A stretch of DNA of 12,548 bases, taken from positions 1 to 12,548 of the forward strand of contig CAKSQT010000052.1 in NCBI GenBank assembly GCA_934486755.1. Direction: 5' to 3'. The number at the start of each line of letters is the position of its first letter. Position 1 is the stretch's first letter. The position numbers were made by a program, and so were the translations under genes. The notes below the pieces were generated by a model, which had not been told where the DNA came from, did not search any database, and saw only the letters and a program-made list of their open reading frames with translations. Positions 7,329 to 12,548 of the stretch are shown here, piece by piece. The stretch is from an uncultured Eubacteriales bacterium (GTDB taxonomy: Bacteria; Bacillota; Clostridia; Oscillospirales; Acutalibacteraceae).

Positions 7329-8157
7329 TATTTTCTCTATACTGCCTTGGAGTAAGCCCCGTGTGCTTTTCAAAAAACGTTGTGAGATAGGTGGGCGAGC
7401 AAAAGCCGAGCTGACTGCTGATTTCTTTAACAGAACAGCTCCCGTCGCGCAGTTTTCGCTTAATTTCTGCGATTTTTGCGCTCGTCTGATAGTTAAGCGG
7501 CGTTACCCCGAACCTGCGCTTAAAGGAACGCACCATGGTTGAAACCGAGCATTTCATATACTCGGCAAGCTCCTCGTTTGTGTAAAATCGGTCGAGATGG
7601 CGGTCAATTACCACCTTGATAAATTCGGGCGTTGTCTGCCCCGCGTATTGGTGGATCCCCTTTTCGGGAATGGTTATTTCAAGCTGATAAAGCGAGTAGA
7701 GTATGCCTGTTATCTTGCCGAGCGAATAGGCTATCCTCGGCTTTATTTCGGGTTGCTTGCGGCAGTAGTAAACAATGTCGCGAAGCGCTTCGCCGCTGTT
7801 TTTAAGTCGCTTTATCGGGTCATGAAACACGCCGAGCGAATTTATAATGCTTTCGGCAAGCTCGCCGCAAAAATTAACCGATATTGTGTGGACGGCGTTC
7901 TTTGAAAAATAGTGGTGGTGTGTGTTTTTGGTGAGCAGAACGGTGTCGCCGCTGTGCGCCGTGCGGTGGATACCGCCCGATATTACGGTTATTTCACCCT
8001 CAAATATGTAGATTATTTCATAGCACTCCGCATTTTTGCGCTCAACTTTAAGCGAGGTTTGCGAGCGTTCTATCACCTGCTGAATAGAAAAGGGATTGCC
8101 GTTCGGCCAATTCTCAAAATGCGTTTCCATAATTACAACCGAATTTGCTTTTTCCAT
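7309..8157 (-). CDS. AraC-family transcriptional regulator (cupin sensor, complete)
   Basis: A 282-residue regulator of normal length. The N-terminal cupin-like sugar-sensing domain covers about residues 35-95 (CYEIIYIFEGEITV, HSGDTVLLTKNTHHHYF). The middle is helical, and the C-terminal pair of helix-turn-helix motifs covers about 192-276 (TNEELAEYMKCSVSTMVRSFKRRFG; VKEISSQLGFCSPTYLTTFF; GLTPRQYRE). The start is the ATG at 8155-8157, with AAGAGGTG 5 nt upstream; a GTG at 8161-8163 overlaps that site. It is divergent from the deacetylase/GH-D/esterase operon, which makes that operon its most likely target. It also runs into the six-hairpin gene tail to tail. The inducer is unknown and probably a sugar. 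Confidence 0.9.
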   Translation of the reverse strand: MEKANSVVIMETHFENWPNGNPFSIQQVIERSQTSLKVERKNAECYEIIYIFEGEITVISGGIHRTAHSGDTVLLTKNTHHHYFSKNAVHTISVNFCGELAESIINSLGVFHDPIKRLKNSGEALRDIVYYCRKQPEIKPRIAYSLGKITGILYSLYQLEITIPEKGIHQYAGQTTPEFIKVVIDRHLDRFYTNEELAEYMKCSVSTMVRSFKRRFGVTPLNYQTSAKIAEIKRKLRDGSCSVKEISSQLGFCSPTYLTTFFEKHTGLTPRQYRENINTALQ

Positions 8158-8179
8158 AATCACACCTCTTTACAAAAAT

Positions 8180-8207
8180 ATTATATTATAATCAGAAAAT
8201 AAGTCAA
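8180..8207 (-). promoter_or_regulatory. Promoter of the complete AraC regulator gene
   Basis: On the minus strand, -35 TTGACT (8202-8207) and -10 TATAAT (8180-8185) are spaced by 16 bp. The predicted transcript starts about 10 nt before the ribosome binding site. The -35 box overlaps the ribosome binding site (AAGGAG, 8206-8211) of the divergent deacetylase gene, so the two genes are separated by only about 60 bp. A clear -35 for the plus-strand operon was not found in this gap. Confidence 0.6.
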
Positions 8208-8218
8208 GGAGCGAAATG

Positions 8219-8899
8219 ATGAGTAAGATATTGACCTTTGGGTTTGACGATTGCGAAATTTACGACCGTCGGCTTGCCGAAATGTTCAGAAAATACGGTA
8301 TGAAAGCGACCTTTTTCCTAATTTCCGACCAGCTTGGGTTTAAATGCGATTTTCACCGCTACGGCGAGGATACCGTTGTTGAGCGCGTTTCGCCAGAGGA
8401 AATAAAAGAAACATATAAGGGTATGGAGGTGGCGTCGCACACGTCGGCGCACAGTATGCCGATAGACGGGCTTGACGGCGCCGTTGTGCGCTCCTGCGAA
8501 TATCTTTCAAGCCTTTGCGGATATGAAGTAAAGGGAATGGCGTACCCCGGCGGTGCCTACACCGAAGAACACGTAAAACGCCTGAAAGAACTCGGTATCG
8601 AGTATTCGCGCACGATAGACTGCACCCATAATTTCGACGTTCCGAGCGATTTTTTGAAATGGAACCCGACCTGCAAATACGACGACCCCGAAATAATGGA
8701 TTTAGCCGATGAATTTATAAACTGCTCCGACAGCGGCGACAAAATATTCTACATATACGGCCATTCCTACGAGCTGACAAGAAAGGAAAAGCCGTGCGAT
8801 TTTGAGTCGTTCGGTCGGCTGCTTGAAAAACTGTCGGGCAGAGAGGATATTATATACGCAACCAATATTAAAACAAAGGAGATTGTTTTATGCAAATAA
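8219..8899 (+). CDS. Polysaccharide deacetylase (NodB homology, CE4-type)
   Basis: A 226-residue metal-dependent deacetylase that removes acetyl groups from sugars. The NodB motifs are in order: TFGFDDC (D10 as likely base, D11 as metal ligand), SHTSAH (H74 and H78, metal ligands), MAYPGGAY (108-114; the usual Arg of motif 3 is absent) and IYGHSYEL (H182, likely general acid). The length equals a bare catalytic domain with no signal peptide or anchor, which is unlike exported chitin or peptidoglycan deacetylases and points to a cytoplasmic small-oligosaccharide substrate. AAGGAG (8206-8211) is 7 nt from the ATG at 8219; the ATG at 8216 is also possible. It is the first gene of a three-gene operon and overlaps the next gene by 10 bp. 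Confidence 0.88.
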   Translation: MSKILTFGFDDCEIYDRRLAEMFRKYGMKATFFLISDQLGFKCDFHRYGEDTVVERVSPEEIKETYKGMEVASHTSAHSMPIDGLDGAVVRSCEYLSSLCGYEVKGMAYPGGAYTEEHVKRLKELGIEYSRTIDCTHNFDVPSDFLKWNPTCKYDDPEIMDLADEFINCSDSGDKIFYIYGHSYELTRKEKPCDFESFGRLLEKLSGREDIIYATNIKTKEIVLCK

Positions 8900-10563
8900 A
8901 CTACAAAAACTATGCCGTTTCTTTTGATGAAAACACATTCTCGGTTTATACGGACGGGTTGAAATTATTTACTCTGCCCGTTTCCTCAGCGGTCGATAAG
9001 TATGAGGACGTTCGTATGAGACAGTCGGGTTCAATACCGCTTGAATGTCAGGCTGCCACCGATACCGATTGCGCACTTTCCGCGCCCGTTATAACCGAAA
9101 AGGACGGAAAAACAACCGCCGAATACCGCGCAAGCAGTAATCTTTGGACGGAGAAGCGTTATAAAATAACCGCCGACGAAAACGGATTTGCTTACAGCAT
9201 AACCGTCAAGGGCGAGGGTACCGTCAGCAAAATACGCTACTTTAAATCCGATTTTGCAAATGCCGACTATGAGTTTGCAGGTTATATGATACCACACGCG
9301 GGACAGTATAAAGAAAGCGAATGTATGCGGAATGTTTTTGAAAATTCACAGCTTTCGTTTGATTATTACGCGCCCTGCCCGTTTGTGTATCCCTTTTATA
9401 CCGAAGAACACGACGGCTGGTTCGGTATAGGTCTGTTTGCAAACAAGGGCGAGCATAATTTTGACAGATTTGTTTACGAAAAATACTTTAATTTCACCCT
9501 GCCGCTTGACAACCGTCTGAACGTAAACGGCGAATACACCCTTCCAGGTATCTGGGGCGGCTACGGTTCCGACGCGTTCGAGGTGCTAAGCGCATATTCA
9601 AAATGGTATTTCGACAGCGGCATTGCGGTAAGACACAGCGATTATGAAAAAGATCCGAAATGGTGGAAAGGCCCTATCTTCTGCGGTTGGGGCGAACAGC
9701 AGAAATTAGCCAGAGAACGCGGATGCCGCGGAGCCGAAATGGCAACGCAGGAAAACTATGAAAAAATGACGGAGACCCTGTTTAAAAACGGGATAAATCC
9801 GAAAATAGTAATTATCGACGCAAAGTGGCAAACGGGAATGGGCAACCTTGAAGTCGATACAAATAAATGGCACGATATGCGCGGTTTTGTCGACCGTCTT
9901 CACGCCAAGGGCATTAAGGTGCTTTTGTGGATAAAAAGCTGGGACTGCGAGGGCGTTCCGAAAACCGAATGTATAGACAGCCTCTGCAACCCTGTTGCCC
10001 AAGACCCGACCAACCCAGATTTTATCGAGCGTACAAGGCGCAACATATATAAGCTCCTGTCAGCGGACGAAGGCTGTTTCAACTGCGACGGATTTAAGAT
10101 AGACTTCATAAACTGCACCCCCAAGGGAGAAATACTCCGCGCTTACGACGGCAAATCCTACGGTGTTGAGCTTATAAGAAAGTGGCTTGAACTTGTGTAT
10201 ACCTCCGCAAAAGCCGCCAAGAGCGACGCGCTTATAAACGCAAGCTGTGCCCACCCGTATACCGCCGATGTGTGCGACCAGATACGCCTGCACGATTATC
10301 AGGGCGCCCTGCGTTCGTCGGTCGAGGTCATGACGTTCAGGACGAAGATAGCAAGAGCAATCTACGGCAACATTACCTGCGATACCGACAGCGGCGGAAC
10401 GGTAAGCCACAGAGACTTTTTAAGGTATATAAAGGCTCAGCCGAAGATAGGCGTACCCGATTTGTACTTTGTAACGGAATCGTTCGGCACTCCTATGAAC
10501 GCCGAGGATTACGCGGTCATAAGAGACGTATGGAACAAATATATAAAGGAAAACGGGCTTTAA
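8890..10563 (+). CDS. Clan GH-D-like TIM-barrel glycoside hydrolase (GH36/GH31-like)
   Basis: A 557-residue protein. A beta-sandwich N-terminal domain (about 1-240) precedes a TIM barrel (about 255-550). The barrel contains KIVIIDAKWQTGMGNLEVD, the FVDRLHAKGIKVLLWIKSWD strand typical of GH27/31/36 enzymes, and DGFKIDF, in which D405 is the likely nucleophile. DQIRLHD follows, with D463 or D469 as acid/base, 58-64 residues after the nucleophile; the gap is about 60 in GH36 alpha-galactosidases. This predicts a retaining alpha-glycosidase, but the sugar specificity cannot be read from the sequence and it may fall outside described subfamilies. It has no signal peptide. The ATG at 8890 has AAAGGAG 8 nt upstream, inside the deacetylase gene, so translation is likely coupled. 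Confidence 0.82.
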   Translation: MQINYKNYAVSFDENTFSVYTDGLKLFTLPVSSAVDKYEDVRMRQSGSIPLECQAATDTDCALSAPVITEKDGKTTAEYRASSNLWTEKRYKITADENGFAYSITVKGEGTVSKIRYFKSDFANADYEFAGYMIPHAGQYKESECMRNVFENSQLSFDYYAPCPFVYPFYTEEHDGWFGIGLFANKGEHNFDRFVYEKYFNFTLPLDNRLNVNGEYTLPGIWGGYGSDAFEVLSAYSKWYFDSGIAVRHSDYEKDPKWWKGPIFCGWGEQQKLARERGCRGAEMATQENYEKMTETLFKNGINPKIVIIDAKWQTGMGNLEVDTNKWHDMRGFVDRLHAKGIKVLLWIKSWDCEGVPKTECIDSLCNPVAQDPTNPDFIERTRRNIYKLLSADEGCFNCDGFKIDFINCTPKGEILRAYDGKSYGVELIRKWLELVYTSAKAAKSDALINASCAHPYTADVCDQIRLHDYQGALRSSVEVMTFRTKIARAIYGNITCDTDSGGTVSHRDFLRYIKAQPKIGVPDLYFVTESFGTPMNAEDYAVIRDVWNKYIKENGL

Positions 10564-10567
10564 GAAT

Positions 10568-11932
10568 ATGTACGGTGTGATTATAGAAAAAGGACCTGTT
10601 AATTGGCAGGTGTTACAGCAGTCAAACGGCTATGCCTCGGCGCATTTGGAGGGCAGAATCTTTGTTGAAGAAGATGTGCTTTCCCAAAACGCGGCGGTGG
10701 TCGTGCGCGCGGTTGACGAGAAAAACGGCAGCCGCATAACCCCTCCCGTCTTTGCAAAAATAGCTGACGGCAAGTGGAGCGCCGACCTTAAAATGCCTAC
10801 GGGCGGACCGTATAAAATAGAAACGTTTTTGCGGTTTAACGATTGCGCCGAAAAACGCGGCGACAGGCGTTTTCATATCGGCGTGGGCGACAATTACGTG
10901 ATAACGGGGCAGAGCAACGCCGTCGGCGTGGGAAAGGACAGCGCGGACGACCCGAGCGACGAAAATGTGCGTATGTACCGTCTTGGCGGCAGTTGGGATA
11001 TTGCGGCGCACCCGCTTCACGATACCACCGATACGAAATACCCCGAATTTGCCGAAAGAGTTGCCGCGGGTCACAGCCCGTGGATAGCCTTTGCCAAGGT
11101 GCTTTCAAGAAAACTCGGCTATCCGATAGGTCTTATCCCTGCAACCAAGGGCGGAATACCCTTATCTTTCTGGGACAGACGGGAGGACGGCAGGTTTTTC
11201 AGCCACATGCTTAACGTTCTTAACGACTGCGGAAGCGGCGTAAAGGGTATAATCTGGTATCACGGCTGTAACGATACCTATGACGATACTTTGCGAAAAA
11301 CCTATTATGAGCGGTTTAAATATGTATGTAAGGATTTCAGGAAAGAACTCGGCGGACTGCCGATAATCACGGTGCAGCTTAATAAATGCACCTGCACCAA
11401 AGGCAGAGACCTCGACTCCGAGCGCAAGCATTTTAATGAACTGCGCGAGGCACAGCGAAAAGCGGCGCACAGCATTGAAGATCTTTATATTGTGCCGAGT
11501 ATCGACCTACCCGTATGCGACGGGATACATAATTCCTGTATGGCGAATATAGTTATAGGTCAGCGTGCGGCAAATACCGCGCTTGCCCATATTTACGGCA
11601 AAGAGGTTGTCTGCGACGCGCCCGACATAATAAAGGCGGTAAAAACAGCGCCTAAAAAGGTTGAACTAAGGTTTAAAAACGTTTATACCTGCCTGTTCAG
11701 CGACTATAATCCCACCGAACTCCTGCCCTTTTCGCTGACCGATGAAAACGGCAGACAACTGCCGAGCGATTACAGCATAAAGGGCGCCTGTGTAATACTT
11801 GAATTTGAAAGAGAAATCGGAAAAAACGCGGCGGTCTCGTGCGACGGACCGTGCGAATCGGGACTTGTGCCGTATGATATGTTCAGCTACCTGCCGATAC
11901 TTATGTTTGATGATTTAAAGGTTGAATATTAG
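10568..11932 (+). CDS. SGNH/SASA-type carbohydrate acetylesterase (sialate O-acetylesterase-like)
   Basis: A 454-residue esterase. A beta-rich N-terminal segment (about 1-105) with IEKGPVNWQVLQQ at the start leads into an SGNH fold. NYVITGQSNAVGVG holds the nucleophile S116. LIPATKGGIPLSFW and GIIWYHGCNDT follow; in many SASA proteins the last block reads WYQGE, so here Q is H232 and E is C234. LPVCDGIHNS supplies D318 and H321 of the triad. A C-terminal beta domain (about 365-450) follows. It is predicted to remove O-acetyl groups from a sugar; sialic acid is only a family name, and plant xylo- or pectic oligosaccharides are equally possible. It is the last gene of the deacetylase operon, starting 4 nt after the previous stop with a weak ribosome binding site, which suggests translational coupling. 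No signal peptide is seen. Confidence 0.85.
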   Translation: MYGVIIEKGPVNWQVLQQSNGYASAHLEGRIFVEEDVLSQNAAVVVRAVDEKNGSRITPPVFAKIADGKWSADLKMPTGGPYKIETFLRFNDCAEKRGDRRFHIGVGDNYVITGQSNAVGVGKDSADDPSDENVRMYRLGGSWDIAAHPLHDTTDTKYPEFAERVAAGHSPWIAFAKVLSRKLGYPIGLIPATKGGIPLSFWDRREDGRFFSHMLNVLNDCGSGVKGIIWYHGCNDTYDDTLRKTYYERFKYVCKDFRKELGGLPIITVQLNKCTCTKGRDLDSERKHFNELREAQRKAAHSIEDLYIVPSIDLPVCDGIHNSCMANIVIGQRAANTALAHIYGKEVVCDAPDIIKAVKTAPKKVELRFKNVYTCLFSDYNPTELLPFSLTDENGRQLPSDYSIKGACVILEFEREIGKNAAVSCDGPCESGLVPYDMFSYLPILMFDDLKVEY

Positions 11933-11938
11933 ACGAAT

Positions 11939-11951
11939 GTGCGCTTCGCAC
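11939..11951. terminator. Small hairpin just after the acetylesterase stop
   Basis: GTGCG-CTT-CGCAC forms a 5-bp perfect stem 6 nt after the TAG. There is no following T run, so it would be a weak terminator or an mRNA 3'-end stabiliser. Confidence 0.35.
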
Positions 11952-11959
11952 CTATATTA

Positions 11960-11990
11960 ATTCGTAATGCGCAATGCGTAATTCGTAATT
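11960..11990. repeat. Degenerate 7-bp tandem repeat array
   Basis: Four consecutive heptamers, ATTCGTA, ATGCGCA, ATGCGTA and ATTCGTA, are followed by a partial unit ATT. The array lies in the intergenic space after the operon and has no open frame of interest. Confidence 0.7.
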
Positions 11991-12012
11991 AAAATACCCT
12001 TTTGACGGGATA

Positions 12013-12117
12013 AAAAATTAGAGTTTAGCAAAGAAAAATAAGATTGATATACCTGCCTCCCTCTGACGAGGGAGGCAACAAATTTTTCAATTTTATTTCT
12101 GCTAAACTCTGATTTAT
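12013..12117. repeat. Nested palindromic element with perfect GC-rich core hairpin
   Basis: The core is TGCCTCCCTC (12054-12063), loop TGAC, and GAGGGAGGCA (12068-12077), a perfect 10-bp stem. Concentric with it, AGAGTTTAGCA (12020-12030) pairs perfectly with 12100-12110, and the AT-rich arms between are partly complementary (GAAAAATAAGATTGA against its imperfect copy). Pairing continues weakly to about 12013 and 12117. It encodes nothing and resembles a short mobile-type or MITE-like intergenic palindrome. It could also end transcription from the operon. Confidence 0.65.
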
Positions 12118-12164
12118 ATTATTTTTATATTGTAACGGTTAACATATCGGTTAGTACATTATTG

Positions 12165-12201
12165 TTAAGTTAAAAGCGGTTTTTGCCGCCTTACAACTTA
12201 A
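12165..12201. terminator. Hairpin over the 3' end of the small RHH gene
   Basis: TTAAGTT (12165-12171) pairs with AACTTAA (12195-12201), and an inner GCGG/CCGC stem (12176-12179 with 12186-12189) closes a T-rich loop. It overlaps the stop codon of the minus-strand gene. A short T run follows on the plus strand. It is a plausible terminator for the convergent transcripts. Confidence 0.45.
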
Positions 12202-12376
12202 TTTTATAGTACTGTTCTATTGCCTCAATAATCAATTTATTTACACTGCCCTTTTTTTCAGTTATAACTAATTGTTTTAACTGTTCTTTTCCGCCTTTGG
12301 GAATTAGCAGCGATAAACGGTCATAATGTTCCCTTTTATATTGATTATAATGTTTTATGGCGTCAAACTGTCCCAC
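12191..12376 (-). CDS. Small ribbon-helix-helix (Arc-type) DNA-binding protein
   Basis: A protein of 61 residues. HYDRLSLLIPKG is the DNA-contacting beta strand, GKEQLKQLVITEKK is helix A, and GSVNKLIIEAIEQYYKIK is helix B with the GS-N turn typical of Arc/MetJ-like dimers. Proteins of this type serve as antitoxins, plasmid or phage regulators, or orphan repressors; no toxin gene is adjacent in the window. The longer open frame starts with a TTG at 12436, but that TTG lies in the -35 box. The GTG at 12374-12376 has AAGGCGGTG (12383-12391) 6 nt upstream and fits the promoter position. Function beyond DNA binding is unknown. Confidence 0.7.
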   Translation of the reverse strand: MGQFDAIKHYNQYKREHYDRLSLLIPKGGKEQLKQLVITEKKGSVNKLIIEAIEQYYKIKL

Positions 12377-12407
12377 ACCGTCCACCGCCTTAATATATGG
12401 TATCCTA

Positions 12408-12436
12408 ATTGTATCATTAAAGCGGTTTTTTGTCAA
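12408..12436 (-). promoter_or_regulatory. Promoter of the small RHH gene
   Basis: On the minus strand, a perfect -35 TTGACA (12431-12436) and a -10 TACAAT (12408-12413) are spaced by 17 bp. Transcription would start near 12401, about 25 nt before the GTG start, leaving room for the AAGGCGGTG ribosome binding site. Confidence 0.75.
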
Positions 12437-12480
12437 TTTTAATCGGGCTGTATTGTCCCGCTTTTCATAGCGGGGCGCCT

Positions 12481-12508
12481 TCTAACGTCTAATATCTAAA
12501 TTCTAACA
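12481..12508. repeat. Second degenerate 7-bp tandem repeat array
   Basis: Four consecutive heptamers, TCTAACG, TCTAATA, TCTAAAT and TCTAACA, lie upstream of the RHH gene. The unit differs from that at 11960-11990, but the period and the degree of degeneracy are the same. A short CCCGC/GCGGG hairpin (12457-12474) precedes it. The rest of 12437-12548 shows nothing recognisable. Confidence 0.6.
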
Positions 12509-12548
12509 ACTATACTCCGCAAAGTATGCAGACGGTGCGGGCTAGCAG

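Noticed and set aside
11960..12508. CRISPR array
   Set aside because: The repeats are 7-bp units without spacers, and no cas gene is present.

Overview
The window looks like chromosomal DNA of a gut-type Clostridia (Bacillota), possibly a member of the Oscillospirales. That assignment is an inference from strong AGGAGG-type ribosome binding sites, TTGACA/TATAAT promoters, moderate GC with AT-rich spacers, MerR/AraC regulators and the type of enzymes present; no taxonomic marker gene is in the window.

Most of the window is a carbohydrate-utilisation locus. From left to right: a MerR-type regulator with a GyrI-like ligand domain (106-891, minus) sits back to back with a GH78 alpha-L-rhamnosidase gene (1036-3318, plus), with two good promoters facing away from each other. 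A strong hairpin (3345-3382) separates the rhamnosidase from a convergent, broken FAD-dependent oxidoreductase (about 3387-4634, minus). That gene carries an in-frame TGA and has lost its first residues. Its truncated 5' end abuts, at about 4619-4634, the truncated 5' end of a divergent AraC-type regulator (about 4618-5193, plus), so one junction has removed both gene starts and the region between them. Next comes a six-hairpin (alpha/alpha-barrel) glycosidase-like protein of unassigned family (5310-7328, plus), overlapping tail to tail by 20 bp with a complete AraC regulator (7309-8157, minus). Divergent from that regulator is a compact three-gene operon: a NodB-type polysaccharide deacetylase (8219-8899), a clan GH-D-like TIM-barrel glycosidase (8890-10563) and an SGNH/SASA-type acetylesterase (10568-11932).

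None of the enzymes has a visible signal peptide, so the locus probably acts in the cytoplasm on imported, rhamnose-containing and acetylated oligosaccharides, for example from plant cell-wall pectin or hemicellulose, or from glycosides. The transporter is not in the window. The pairing of a deacetylase and an acetylesterase with a GH-D-like hydrolase suggests stepwise deacetylation and cleavage of a decorated sugar; the substrate is not determined by the sequence.

The last 600 bp (11933-12548) is repeat-rich: a degenerate 7-bp tandem array, a ~100-bp nested palindrome around a perfect 10-bp GC-rich hairpin, a small ribbon-helix-helix protein gene with its own consensus promoter (12191-12376, minus), and a second period-7 array. 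No RNA genes, CRISPR array or transposase were seen.
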